A stretch of 64,000 nt of DNA from Arthrobacter sp. PAMC25564 (GCF_004798705.1 NZ_CP039290.1:4092001-4156000), one strand, 5' to 3'. Positions 38,023 through 52,983 are shown, counted from the first letter of the stretch. The notes: a model not told the origin generated them from the sequence alone. Made by a program: numbers and translations.

Positions 38023-38380
38023 GGCCCCACCAACAACTTCACACCTCCGGCATCAAAGGCAGCCACCGTGAGCGGCATACTCACGGCAAGTCATTTTGCA
38101 ACTTTCATCCGCGCTGATGAACCAACGTGAGCCGGAAAGTTTGCGAGGTATGTGGAAAGCGCCTCGAGTCGTCGCGCGCGTCGCAGCGGCAACGAAGCCC
38201 TCAACGCCCGGGCGGTTCCTGACTCGTTCGGCCAGGGTCATTTGGCGGCGCCAGAGAACGAGGCAGTCGAGCGGGGAGGTGGCAAACACTGATTCTGGTG
38301 CGTGCATGGTGAGGGAAGATTCGCATGACCTCTTCGGAGCCCGGCAGCCGAATTTAAACCGCAGGCCAGAACATTCGTAG
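38023..38380. other. Intergenic stretch without recognised gene
   Basis: Both strands keep short open frames of about 85-95 codons here, but none has a recognisable motif, a ribosome site or a protein-like composition. It may be further decayed sequence of the FAH-related remnant or its neighbour. Confidence 0.4.
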
Positions 38381-38454
38381 GGCCCCCTGTCGGATTCGAA
38401 CCGACGACCCCCGCTTTACAAGAGCGGTGCTCTGGCCAACTGAGCTAAGGAGGC
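38381..38454 (-). tRNA. tRNA-Thr(TGT)
   Basis: Minus-strand cloverleaf: acceptor GCCTCCT paired with AGGGGGC, D-arm TAGCTCAGTTGGCCAGAGCA, anticodon loop CTTGTAA with TGT (reads ACA, threonine), and T-arm GTCGGTTCGAATCCGAC. CCA is not encoded. All invariant positions are in place. Confidence 0.95.
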
Positions 38455-38576
38455 ATTCCTGTGCGCAGCGGCATCCGGCAGCAAACGGCCCGGCGCCAGC
38501 GCGCTAGATAAGGGTAGCCCAAGGATGCCCGGCGGTAAAAACGCTGGCAAAAACGCCGCCAGACCGGAAACAGGAA

Positions 38577-38606
38577 GCCCGGTCCCGGAGGAATCCGGAA
38601 CCGGGC
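38577..38606 (-). terminator. Terminator hairpin after DsbA-like gene
   Basis: Arms GCCCGGTCCCGGA and TCCGGAACCGGGC around GGAA, with one mismatch, about 40 bases past the stop of the DsbA-like gene. A partial T-run (GGGCTTCCTG) follows on the minus strand. Confidence 0.6.
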
Positions 38607-38647
38607 CAACAGCTGTTGCCGCCGGGGCTTGCTGCTACTTCTTGCCG

Positions 38648-39538
38648 CTACTTCTTGGCGTCGATTGCAGCCTGCAGGAACTGGTCGAACGGGGTCTGGG
38701 TGCTGTCGCCCTTGCCCCACTGCTTGCCTTCGACGAAGACGGTGGGCGTACCCGTGACCCCGATGACCTGGGCCTCCTGGGTGGTGTGCTTGACGTACGG
38801 GCGGTAGGTCTTGTCATCCACGCATTTGTCGATGCTCTTGGCTCCGACGTCGGTGGCCAGCTTCTTCAGATCGGTATCTGACAAGCCGGCGGAGCCTTCA
38901 GCGGGCTGCTTGTCATACAGGGCGTTGAAGAAGTCCGAGTACTTCTCGGGGGACTCATTCGCCACGCACGCGGCAGCGTTCGCCGCACGAGAGGAGTAGT
39001 TGGTGGTGGAGCGGCTGTCCAGGAAGCCCAGCGGACGGTATTCCAGCGTGATCTTCCCGTCATTGCGGAGTTTGGTCAGGGACTCGTTGTACTGCGCCTC
39101 GAAGTTCTTGCACACCGGGCAGATGAAGTCGACGTAGAGGACCACCTTGACCGGCTTGCCGGCCTCAGCCTCCGCGCCGGGGGCCGTGACATCGGCCGGC
39201 GGCGTGGCCGGAGCAGGGGGAAGATCGGCGATCTTGACCGTTGCCGGGTCCGACTTTGCCACGTCGGTGTTGGCCAGCAGCGTGACGCCACCGTGGATGT
39301 TGCCGTTGGCCGGCGTCGGGCCTTCGTCGGCGATCGGGGCGTTGTTCTTGATACTGGAGGTGACCACGAGTGCCACAATGGCGAGGATGGCCACAACGGC
39401 CACAACAATGCCCCAGCCGATGAGCAGCTTGTTGCGCTTGTCCTTCTTCAGCTGCACCTCGCGGATCTCACGGGCTTTCTCGCGGGCCGCGGCAGTGCGC
39501 TCTGCCTTGGACTGTCGTGGTTCGTTTGCGGGGCTCAT
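38648..39538 (-). CDS. Membrane-anchored DsbA-family thiol oxidoreductase
   Basis: Extracytoplasmic thioredoxin-fold protein of 296 residues. A basic cytosolic head (to about 36) precedes one membrane helix (37-61, LLIGWGIVVAVVAILAIVAL). An Ala/Pro linker follows, then the DsbA/thioredoxin_4 domain from about 128. The redox site is C140-P-V-C143 in LYVDFICPVCKNFEAQY, with the cis-Pro loop VTGTPTVFVEGKQW near the end. It probably helps disulfide formation or isomerisation in secreted proteins. ATG 39538 lies close behind GAGGA, and more distal in-frame starts lack a ribosome site. Confidence 0.9.
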   Translation of the reverse strand: MSPANEPRQSKAERTAAAREKAREIREVQLKKDKRNKLLIGWGIVVAVVAILAIVALVVTSSIKNNAPIADEGPTPANGNIHGGVTLLANTDVAKSDPATVKIADLPPAPATPPADVTAPGAEAEAGKPVKVVLYVDFICPVCKNFEAQYNESLTKLRNDGKITLEYRPLGFLDSRSTTNYSSRAANAAACVANESPEKYSDFFNALYDKQPAEGSAGLSDTDLKKLATDVGAKSIDKCVDDKTYRPYVKHTTQEAQVIGVTGTPTVFVEGKQWGKGDSTQTPFDQFLQAAIDAKK

Positions 39539-39718
39539 TGGTTCCTCGTGTCGATCGGCGTGGGATGGTCCACTCAGTGGCAACTTCATCATTTTAGGGG
39601 AGAAAACCGGGAGCTTGCGCCTTCAAGTTTCTCCACAGCGTCCCAACGGACGAATAGCACGGAAGATTCCGTCGGGCTAGGGTGGGTTGAGAGCCACAAG
39701 CGAGCCCAGGGGGCACCA

Positions 39719-41239
39719 ATGGAAGACGCCAAGACGGACCGGACAGCCCACGACCATGCTGAACACGGTGCCCGAACCTCTAAGGAAGCCGGCGAGGAAA
39801 CCCGTGAAGCGGCCGCTAAGTACGACTTCATGGTGGTCTCCAACCGGCTGCCGGTGGACCGCTGCACTCCGGAGGAGAGCGGCTGCGAGGACGGCTGGCG
39901 CCGCTCCCCCGGCGGACTCGTCACGGCGCTGGCCCCGATGATGGCCAAGACCGACGGCGCCTGGGTGGGCTGGCACGGCGCTCCGGATGAGACCGTGGAA
40001 CCCTTCAGCCACGGCGGGATCGACCTCGTCCCCGTACAACTGAGCACGAACGACATCGAATTCTTCTACGAGGGCTTCTCCAATGCGACGCTGTGGCCGC
40101 TGTACCACGACGTGATCGCGCCGCCGGAGTTCCACCGGACCTGGTGGGACTCCTACCGGAAGGTCAACCGGAGGTTCGCCGACGCCGTCGTGCATCACGC
40201 CAGTCACGGGGCCACCGTCTGGGTGCAGGACTATCAGCTCCAGCTCGTCCCCAAGCTGTTGCGCGAGGCGCGCCCGGACCTGAAGATCGGGTTCTTCAAC
40301 CACATCCCCTTCCCGCCGCCGGAGATCTTCGCCCAGCTCCCGTGGCGCCGGGCGATCATTGACGGCCTGCTGGGCGCAGACCTCGTGGGATTCCAGCGCA
40401 GCAGTGACGCCGGGAACTTCATGCGTTCCGCCCGCCGTTTCCTCGGCGCCAGCGTCAAGCAGCAGCAGGTCCATGTCAGGGGAAACGACGGCGACACCAC
40501 CCACATCGCCCGGGCCCAAGCGTTTCCCATCTCTATCGACGTCAAGCAGATCAGCGAGCTGGCCCGGAGGCCCGACATCATCGAGCGGGCCCGGCAAATC
40601 CGCCGGGACATGGGCAATCCCAAGACGATTCTGCTCGGCGTCGATCGCCTGGACTATACCAAGGGCATCCGGCACCGGCTCAAGGCCTACGAGGAGCTCC
40701 TGGCCGAAGGCAAGGTCACGGTGGAGAACGCCGCGCTGATCCAGGTTGCGAGCCCCAGCCGCGAGCGGGTGGAGCAGTACCGCCTGCTGCGCGAGGAGGT
40801 CGAGGGCACGGTGGGCCACATAAACGGCACCTATGACACCCTGCAGAACACCGCCGTCCGCTACCTGCACCACAACTACCCGATCGAGGAGATGGTGGCG
40901 CTGTACCTCGCGGCGGACGTCATGCTGGTCACGGCTCTGCGCGACGGCATGAACCTCGTGGCCAAGGAATACGTCACGGCACGCACCAACAACGATGGCG
41001 CCCTGGTGCTCAGCGAATTCGCCGGCGCCGCGGACCAGCTCAAGCAGGCACTGCTGATGAACCCGCACGACATCGACGGCCTCAAGGACACCATCATGAA
41101 GGCCGTCAACATGCAGCCGGCCGAGGCGGCGCGCCGGATGCGGTCGATGCGCAAGCAGATCCTGGACCACGACGTCGACCTCTGGTCCTCCGACTTCCTG
41201 ACCGCGCTCAGCGAGAAGGTAATCCGCGATGACAGCTGA
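39719..41239 (+). CDS. otsA: Trehalose-6-phosphate synthase
   Basis: GT20 glycosyltransferase making trehalose 6-phosphate from a nucleotide-glucose and glucose 6-phosphate; 506 residues. After about 35 hydrophilic residues the fold begins DFMVVSNRLPVDR. Substrate motifs follow: the phosphate-loop equivalent RSPGGLVTALAPMM, GFFNHIPFPPPEIFAQLPWR, LLGVDRLDYTKGI and VTALRDGMNLVAKEYV. ATG 39719 follows AGGGGG. The longer frame upstream crosses the DsbA-like gene's region and is not coding. otsB starts inside its last codons, so the two form one operon. Confidence 0.95.
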   Translation: MEDAKTDRTAHDHAEHGARTSKEAGEETREAAAKYDFMVVSNRLPVDRCTPEESGCEDGWRRSPGGLVTALAPMMAKTDGAWVGWHGAPDETVEPFSHGGIDLVPVQLSTNDIEFFYEGFSNATLWPLYHDVIAPPEFHRTWWDSYRKVNRRFADAVVHHASHGATVWVQDYQLQLVPKLLREARPDLKIGFFNHIPFPPPEIFAQLPWRRAIIDGLLGADLVGFQRSSDAGNFMRSARRFLGASVKQQQVHVRGNDGDTTHIARAQAFPISIDVKQISELARRPDIIERARQIRRDMGNPKTILLGVDRLDYTKGIRHRLKAYEELLAEGKVTVENAALIQVASPSRERVEQYRLLREEVEGTVGHINGTYDTLQNTAVRYLHHNYPIEEMVALYLAADVMLVTALRDGMNLVAKEYVTARTNNDGALVLSEFAGAADQLKQALLMNPHDIDGLKDTIMKAVNMQPAEAARRMRSMRKQILDHDVDLWSSDFLTALSEKVIRDDS

Positions 41240-42083
41240 CGCCAGCGGCAGCGGCAGCGGGAGCACCGGGACCGGCCATCCCGGCAGGACGATGCTTTCG
41301 CTGTCCCCTGAGCTGTTGGATGCGGTACGCCGCGTCGCCGGTACCGGGCAGCTGCTGGTAGCCATGGATTTCGACGGCACCATGGCACCCCTGGTGGACC
41401 ATGCCGCCGACTCACGTGCCCTCCCCCGCTCGGCGGCCGCCTTCGCCGGGCTCGCCGGACTCCCGCGGACGACGACGGCCCTCATCTCGGGACGGGCGTT
41501 GGACAGCCTGCGGGCTGTCGCCTTCCCTCCGGAGAACACCCTGCTGATCGGCAGCCACGGCGCGGAAGTCTGGCTGGGACCCGGCTCCTCCCCGCTGACG
41601 CTCGACGACGCCCAGCGGCAGTTGCTCGCCGACGTCCGCCAAGTCCTCCAGGAGATCGTGGAACAAGCGCCCGGGACCCTGCTGGAAGACAAGCCGGCCG
41701 GCGTCGTACTGCACACCAGGCTTGCAGCCGACGACGTCGCCGAGGATGCAGTGGCCGCGGCCCGCGCCGCGCTGCAGGACCGCCCGGGCGTCTTCCTGAA
41801 GGACGGCAACCGTGTGCTGGAATCCTCGGTGGTGCACGCCTCAAAGGGCGAGGGAATCGCGTTCCTGAGGCAGGCGGCCGGCGCCACGGCCGTCGTCTTC
41901 GCCGGAGATGACACCACCGATGAGGACGCACTGGGCAGGTTGCTCCCCGGCGACCTGGGCGTCAAGGTGGGCCTCGATTTCACCCAGGCCGAGTTCCGGG
42001 TGGAGTCACCGGTCCACATCTGCGAGTTCCTCGAGGCACTGTTGCGGGAACGTAAGAAGGCCCTGGACCTCGGGAGCCACTAG
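41229..42083 (+). CDS. otsB: Trehalose-6-phosphate phosphatase
   Basis: HAD-superfamily phosphatase releasing trehalose; 284 residues. The catalytic motif I is VAMDFDGTMAP (nucleophile and acid/base Asp), motif II lies in TALISGRAL, and motif IV reads VFAGDDTTDEDAL. The cap-domain LEDKPAGVVLHTR is family-specific. The N-terminal 25 residues are Gly/Ser-rich and disordered. The ATG overlaps otsA by 11 bases. Coupled translation keeps the phosphorylated intermediate low. Confidence 0.95.
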   Translation: MTADASGSGSGSTGTGHPGRTMLSLSPELLDAVRRVAGTGQLLVAMDFDGTMAPLVDHAADSRALPRSAAAFAGLAGLPRTTTALISGRALDSLRAVAFPPENTLLIGSHGAEVWLGPGSSPLTLDDAQRQLLADVRQVLQEIVEQAPGTLLEDKPAGVVLHTRLAADDVAEDAVAAARAALQDRPGVFLKDGNRVLESSVVHASKGEGIAFLRQAAGATAVVFAGDDTTDEDALGRLLPGDLGVKVGLDFTQAEFRVESPVHICEFLEALLRERKKALDLGSH

Positions 42084-42164
42084 CCTGCACCACGAGGTGT
42101 AAGCAGTATCACCTGTGACATCCGTAACATTATTCCCACAACGCCACATTTCTGACATACTCTG

Positions 42165-42315
42165 TTTGTGATGTGGCGCACAATTACCGTGCGGCATCAT
42201 TGGATACTCCTCGGCTTCGGCCGGGGAGTATGCGCACGACTGAATAACTACAACTGAACAGACAATTGAATACAAGACCATTCACTACGGATCGTCCGGC
42301 ACGTACCTGCCGGTG
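42165..42315 (+). ncRNA. Structured leader upstream of msiK (candidate msiK RNA motif)
   Basis: Three hairpins precede the msiK ribosome site. The first, about 42174-42202, pairs GATG..GCGCAC with GTGCG..CATC. The second is a strong stem ATACTCCTCGGC/GCCGGGGAGTAT with a TTCG loop (about 42203-42231). The third is CCGGCA/TGCCGG at 42296-42313, just before AAGGGA. An msiK RNA motif is described in actinobacterial 5' UTRs of this gene, and location plus structure suggest this is one. I could not compare it with the consensus. Confidence 0.45.
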
Positions 42316-42330
42316 AAGGGATTGATAACT

Positions 42331-43410
<1,080 letters not shown>

Positions 43411-43413
<3 letters not shown>

Positions 43414-43475
43414 TCCCCACCGGTTCCCTATCCTCGCTCCGCTTCGGCCAGGGAACCCTGCCGGCGTGGGACTAG
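43411..43475 (+). terminator. Long hairpin at the msiK stop
   Basis: Nested arms CTAGTCCCCAC / GTGGGACTAG with inner CCGG and TTCCCT/AGGGAA pairing. The stem begins inside the msiK stop codon. Confidence 0.5.
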
Positions 43476-43484
43476 GTAGCGCTG

Positions 43485-43524
43485 GACGGCGGTCCTCCCC
43501 CTTGGAGGGCCGCCGTCGGGCTTT
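43485..43524 (+). terminator. Intrinsic terminator after msiK
   Basis: Arms GACGGCGGTCCTCC and GGAGGGCCGCCGTC (one G-U pair), five-base loop, then GGGCTTT. It is the second of two consecutive hairpins. Confidence 0.75.
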
Positions 43525-43610
43525 AACCGCTTGCTGTGGCTTCAGGTCGCCGACCCTACGCACTGGCCCGTTCGCTAGGGCCCCGGCCCTATGTACGGAA
43601 CAATTGATTC

Positions 43611-45047
43611 ATGACCGAGGAAACCCCCATGACCGAGGAAAACAGTGCCCACTGGCACAACGAACCCACCGACTACGGTCAGCTCGGCAAACTGCCCCGC
43701 TTCGAAGCCGCCAGCGCCAACGACGAGAAGGCGTCCTTTGCCTCCAGCTCGCTGAGCATCACGGCCGCCGCCACCGAGCCGGAACTGCTGGACCTGCCCT
43801 GGCAAATCGCCCTCGAGGACTGGCCGGCCGAGCACCTCGCCGCCCTGCCCCGCGGCATCTCGCGGCACATCGTGCGTTTTGCCCATCTCGGCGGTTCCGT
43901 CATCGCCATCAAGGAAACCTCGGAGCACGTCGCCCGTCACGAGTACCACATGCTCCGCAAGCTCGCCCGGCTGGATGTGCCCTGCGTGGAGCCGGTCGCC
44001 GTCATCACGGGCCGCACGACTCCGGACGGGCGGCCGCTGAACCCCGTGCTGGTCACGCGGCACCTCAAGTTCTCCATGCCGTACCGGGCGCTGTTCTCGC
44101 AGATGCTGCGCAAGGACACGCTGACCCGGCTGATCGACGCCCAGGCCCTGCTGCTGGTCCGGCTCCACCTGATCGGCTTCTACTGGGGCGACGTTTCGCT
44201 GTCCAACACCCTGTTCCGCCGCGACGCCGGCGCTTTCGCCGCGTACCTCGTGGATGCCGAGACGGGCGAGCTGTATCCGGACCTGTCCACCGGGCAGCGC
44301 GAGTACGATCTGGAAATCGCCCGCGTCAACATCGCCGGGGAACTCATGGATCTCCTGGACGGCGGCCTCATCGAGGAGAAGGTGGACCCGGTGGCCACCA
44401 GCGAACTCATCATGGACAGCTACCGGCGGCTGTGGACGGAGCTGACGGAGAAGGAGTCCTTCGAGATCGGCGAACGCTGGCGCGTGGCGGCCCGGATCCG
44501 GAAGCTCAACGAACTGGGCTTCGACGTCGAGGAATACGCGATCAAGACCACCCAGAACGGCTCCACCATCCAGCTCCAGCCCAAGGTAGTGGACGCGGGA
44601 CACCACCAGCGCCGGCTGCTGCGGCTGACCGGGCTGGACGCGCAGGAAAACCAGGCGCGGCGGCTCCTGAACGACATGGACTCCTTTCGGGCGGACAACA
44701 ACCCTGGCATGGACGAGGAATACAGCGCCCACCTGTGGGTCAGCCAGGTCTTCGAGCCGATAGTCCGCTCCATCCCCCGCGACCTCTCCGGGAAGCTCGA
44801 GCCGGCGGAAGCCGTGCATGAAATCCTGGAGCACCGCTGGTACATGTCCGAGCGGGAGAACCGGCATATCCCGCTCGCCGAGGCGGTGCAGTCCTACATC
44901 GACTCCGAGCTGCGCCACCGCCGGGACGAGGCGGCGATCATGCTCAACCCGGACACCGGGCTGCTCAAGATCCTCGAAGTGGAAACCGAGCAATCGCGGT
45001 ACGGTAACGACGAGACGGACGACGAGTACCCGGACTCGGACGACTAA
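43611..45047 (+). CDS. DUF4032 kinase-like protein
   Basis: A 478-residue protein whose first half (about 50-270) resembles an RIO/lipopolysaccharide-kinase fold. IAIKETSEHVARHEYHML carries the nucleotide lysine, and FYWGDVSLSNTLFRRDAG, then YLVDAETGELYPD, carry catalytic-loop and metal Asp equivalents. The second half is the DUF4032 domain (EEYAIKTTQNGSTIQLQP to VQSYIDSELRHRRDEAAIML). Its tail is acidic. The first 20 bases of the gene are nearly repeated, so ATG 43611 or ATG 43629 may be the start; the second has GAGGAAA upstream. Kinase activity is an inference. Confidence 0.85.
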   Translation: MTEETPMTEENSAHWHNEPTDYGQLGKLPRFEAASANDEKASFASSSLSITAAATEPELLDLPWQIALEDWPAEHLAALPRGISRHIVRFAHLGGSVIAIKETSEHVARHEYHMLRKLARLDVPCVEPVAVITGRTTPDGRPLNPVLVTRHLKFSMPYRALFSQMLRKDTLTRLIDAQALLLVRLHLIGFYWGDVSLSNTLFRRDAGAFAAYLVDAETGELYPDLSTGQREYDLEIARVNIAGELMDLLDGGLIEEKVDPVATSELIMDSYRRLWTELTEKESFEIGERWRVAARIRKLNELGFDVEEYAIKTTQNGSTIQLQPKVVDAGHHQRRLLRLTGLDAQENQARRLLNDMDSFRADNNPGMDEEYSAHLWVSQVFEPIVRSIPRDLSGKLEPAEAVHEILEHRWYMSERENRHIPLAEAVQSYIDSELRHRRDEAAIMLNPDTGLLKILEVETEQSRYGNDETDDEYPDSDD

Positions 45048-45058
45048 GTCACTCCGCA

Positions 45059-45100
45059 CCGTGGGGTTAAAGCCGTGGGGTTAAAGCCGTGGGGCTAAAC
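45059..45100. repeat. Three tandem 14-bp repeats
   Basis: CCGTGGGGTTAAAG twice, then CCGTGGGGCTAAAC, between the convergent DUF4032 and FAD-oxidase genes. No obvious function. Confidence 0.8.
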
Positions 45101-45114
45101 CGGCCTGGCCCGCG

Positions 45115-46485
45115 CTAAATCGCCTTGCCGGGGTTCAGGATGCCGTTTGGATCGAACAGTTCCTTGATCCGGCGCTGCAGTTCGCGCACCGGTGCCTTCT
45201 GCTCGAGGCCGAGCCAGCGGAGCTTGTACTGGCCGATTCCGTGTTCCCCCGTGATGGTGCCGCCCATGCCCAGGGCCACGGTGATGGATTCGTCCAGGGC
45301 GGCGCCGAGCCGGTTCATGGCATCGGCGTCCACCAGGCTGTCCACCCGCTCCACCCAGAACGTGGGGTGCAGGTTCCCGTCGCCGGCGTGCGCCACCACC
45401 TTGAGCTTGACCCCGTGCGCCGCCGCCATGGTTTCGAGGGCGCCCACGTAGTCCACCAGCCGCGAGCGTGGCACGGCAACGTCCTCGCCCACCCGGTATT
45501 CGTCATCGACCTCCACGCCGCGGCTGTTGCGCCGCAGCTCCACGAGCTGCTCAGCCTCCGCATTGGCCTCCATGGTGACCACGGCGCCACCTGCTGCGAG
45601 GACCGGCCGGATCGCGGCTGCTTCCGCCGCGGCACCGAAGCCGTCGGTCTGGATCAGCAGCAGGGCAGCACCCCGTGAGGCAAGGTCCGAGCCGTGGGCT
45701 TCGTCGAGCTGGGCGAGCGAGCCGCCGTCGAGCAGTTCCATGATGGCCGGCTGCACCCGTGCCTTGCCGACGGCGAGGACACCCGCCGCGGCGCTGCGGA
45801 AGTCGGGGTAGAAGGCGGCGATGGTGTGCACCTCCCGTGGGAGGTACTTGAGCCGTACCGTCACGCCGACGACGATCCCCAGCGTCCCCTCCGATCCCAC
45901 GAAAAGCCCCGTGAGGTCGTAGCCCGCGACGCCCTTGAAGGTCTGGTGGCCGGTGTGGATAAGCGAGCCGTCCGCCAGCACGACGTCAAGCGCCAGGACC
46001 GAGTCCCGCGTCACCCCGTACTTTGCGCATCTCAGCCCGCCGGCATTGGTCGCCACGTTGCCGCCGATTGTGGACAGCTTGAAGCTGGCCGGATCCGGCG
46101 CGTACATGAGCCCGTGCACCGCGGCAGCCGCGTTCAGATCGGCGTTGATCACCCCGGGCTCGACGACGGCGGTCTCGTCATCCGGGTTGAGGTCAAGGAT
46201 GCGGTTCATCCGTTCAAGGCTCAGGACCACGCAGCCCTCGCTGGCATGGGCGCCGCCGGAGACGCCGGTGCCTGCCCCGCGCGCCACCACGGAGACCCCG
46301 TGCGCCGAGCAGGCGCTGACGGTGGCCTGGACATCAGCCACGGACTCGGCCCGGACCACGGCCTGCGGCAACTGGTAGTCCAGCACCGGGGCCTGGTCCA
46401 CGGCATAGGCGGCCAGGACCGCCGCGTCCACGGCAACCTTCGCCGTGCCCAGCGTGGCGGTCAGTACGTCTACGATGTTGCTCAT
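45115..46485 (-). CDS. FAD-binding oxidase, GlcD/D-lactate dehydrogenase type
   Basis: Flavoprotein 2-hydroxyacid oxidase of 456 residues (ATG 46485). The FAD_binding_4 domain (about 40-215) contains VARGAGTGVSGGAHASEGC and DPASFKLSTIGGNVATNAGG, the flavin-pyrophosphate motifs. The C-terminal FAD-oxidase_C domain shows VVAHAGDGNLHPTF, GTITGEHGIGQYKLRWLG and FDPNGILNPGKAI. These are the full set for a VAO-type glycolate or D-lactate oxidase subunit. No GlcE/GlcF genes adjoin, so it probably acts alone as a D-lactate-type dehydrogenase. Confidence 0.9.
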   Translation of the reverse strand: MSNIVDVLTATLGTAKVAVDAAVLAAYAVDQAPVLDYQLPQAVVRAESVADVQATVSACSAHGVSVVARGAGTGVSGGAHASEGCVVLSLERMNRILDLNPDDETAVVEPGVINADLNAAAAVHGLMYAPDPASFKLSTIGGNVATNAGGLRCAKYGVTRDSVLALDVVLADGSLIHTGHQTFKGVAGYDLTGLFVGSEGTLGIVVGVTVRLKYLPREVHTIAAFYPDFRSAAAGVLAVGKARVQPAIMELLDGGSLAQLDEAHGSDLASRGAALLLIQTDGFGAAAEAAAIRPVLAAGGAVVTMEANAEAEQLVELRRNSRGVEVDDEYRVGEDVAVPRSRLVDYVGALETMAAAHGVKLKVVAHAGDGNLHPTFWVERVDSLVDADAMNRLGAALDESITVALGMGGTITGEHGIGQYKLRWLGLEQKAPVRELQRRIKELFDPNGILNPGKAI

Positions 46486-46496
46486 GAGGCCTGATC

Positions 46497-46988
46497 TCAA
46501 CTTTCAGCGCCGCCCATGAAGCGCACAAAACGGTCAAGCACACCAGGCCAGTCCGCTTGGTAGCCCGCCCGCGTGGCGGCGGGGTCCTCGGCGCCCTCCC
46601 AGCCCGTGTGCACGAGACGCAGCTCCGTGCCGCCTTGCACCGCGCGGAAGGCCACCCGGAGCTCTGTGGACCACATTGCCGAGCTCCCCGGGTGCCAACT
46701 GGCGTGGAAGGACAGCGGGGGCTGCCAGTCGTCGATTGAGCCCCAGATGGCGGTCCTGCCGTCGTCGGAAGTCTCCAGGATCAGGTTCTCCTCAAACTCC
46801 ACATAGGAGCCGGCACCATAGACGCTGTGGTCTTCCAGAGGCCACCAGAGGTGCGTGTGTTCGGTGAAGCCCACGAAGGCCCGGGCAACGCTGCCCGGCA
46901 CCACGACGGTGTAGACGACAGCTTCCAGGCCATCGGCAGCCTCCGGTTCCGGGCTGTCAGGGGCGGCGTGGCTGAAAAGGTTCTCCAT
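46497..46988 (-). CDS. SRPBCC/AHSA1-like START-fold protein
   Basis: A 163-residue protein of the SRPBCC superfamily with a hydrophobic ligand cavity. From ATG 46988, after an acidic lead, the fold begins AVVYTVVVPGSVARAFVGF, then THLWWPLEDHSVYG, typical of the AHSA1 activator-like group, and ends WPGVLDRFVRFMGG. It lies immediately upstream of the FAD-oxidase gene on the same strand, 11 bases apart, so they may be co-transcribed. Its ligand is unknown. Confidence 0.85.
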   Translation of the reverse strand: MENLFSHAAPDSPEPEAADGLEAVVYTVVVPGSVARAFVGFTEHTHLWWPLEDHSVYGAGSYVEFEENLILETSDDGRTAIWGSIDDWQPPLSFHASWHPGSSAMWSTELRVAFRAVQGGTELRLVHTGWEGAEDPAATRAGYQADWPGVLDRFVRFMGGAES

Positions 46989-47104
46989 GGGCAACAACAC
47001 TACCGGGGACAGCGGCGTTCACTCGCGTTCCGCGGGTTCCCGGTTCCGGGACCGGCGGCGGGCGGTGTGGGAGTGGCGTGTTGGTGGTGGGTTTTAAATG
47101 GCGC

Positions 47105-47129
47105 GAGCCCCGACCGGGGGTCGGGGCTC
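47105..47129 (-). terminator. rrn operon terminator
   Basis: Ten-base arms GAGCCCCGAC and GTCGGGGCTC, loop CGGGG, followed on the minus strand by ATTTAAAAC. It lies about 15 bases beyond the 5S 3' end. Confidence 0.8.
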
Positions 47130-47143
47130 GTGCTCTAAATAGT

Positions 47144-47262
47144 GTCCGGCGGTGTCCTACTCTCCCACACCCTCCCGGGTGCAGTACCATCGGCGCTGTG
47201 GGTCTTAGCTTCCGGGTTCGGAATGGGACCGGGCGTTTCCCCCACGCTATGACCGCCGTAAC
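47144..47262 (-). rRNA. rrf: 5S ribosomal RNA
   Basis: The minus-strand sequence starts TTACGGCGGTCATAGCG and includes CCCATTCCGAACCCGGAAGC and GGGTGTGGGAGAGTAGGACA, the standard 5S core. The length is about 119 bases. Ends are approximate. Confidence 0.95.
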
Positions 47263-47496
47263 CCTTGCTCCGCACCTGGCACCCTGGTGGGTGTGGTGGG
47301 AAATCTGTGGTTACAACCTGTCCGCTGCATGTGTGTGCAGTGGTGGTGTTGTTGTGTTGTGGTGGTGTTCCCTGGTGCAACGTGCCCGTGGTGCGGGTTT
47401 GTTGTTTGGGAACCACATAGTGGACGCAAGCAGTCTTGTTTCTTTGTACTCTCTTCATGGTGTGAGCGTCTTTTGAATCCGTTCACGAAGAGAGTG
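47263..47496 (-). other. 23S-5S spacer
   Basis: 234 bases without a gene. Positions 47399-47431 are an inverted, nearly identical match to 50760-50792, and the two could pair across the 23S rRNA as a processing stem. Confidence 0.7.
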
Positions 47497-52713
<5,217 letters not shown>

Positions 52714-52954
52714 TAAAACAAAAACAGACACAACCAACAGGCCCACGGGAAAACGCGGACCCAGGCTGCACAAAATTTGAAACCAGCTGTAAAAACCAGA
52801 CCACACCACGGGGTGGCGGATCCAGTCAATTCAACCAATCCAATACAATAAATTGGTATCAACAAACTTGGCACACTATTGAGTTCTCAAACAACAGACA
52901 CACCCGGCACCACCCGGACCACACGGTCCAGGATCGCTCCGGAGCAACCTAACA
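52714..52954 (-). other. rrn leader region
   Basis: Leader upstream of the 16S gene containing a boxA-like TTGTTTGAGAACTCAATAG. No coding sequence. Confidence 0.65.
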
Positions 52955-52983
52955 AACTTACCCGGCCGCTTCACCCTTGTCAA
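52955..52983 (-). promoter_or_regulatory. rrn promoter P2
   Basis: Minus strand TTGACA (52983-52978), 17-base spacer, TAAGTT (52960-52955), about 240 bases before the 16S 5' end. A good sigma-70-like match. Confidence 0.65.

Noticed and set aside
38096..38380. Open frames of 85-95 codons on both strands between the FAH remnant and tRNA-Thr
   Set aside because: No ribosome site, motif or family resemblance; the composition is not convincing.
39293..39718. An in-frame 140-residue N-terminal extension of OtsA
   Set aside because: It is the antisense of the DsbA-like gene's 5' region. ATG 39719 has a good ribosome site and precedes the conserved OtsA start.
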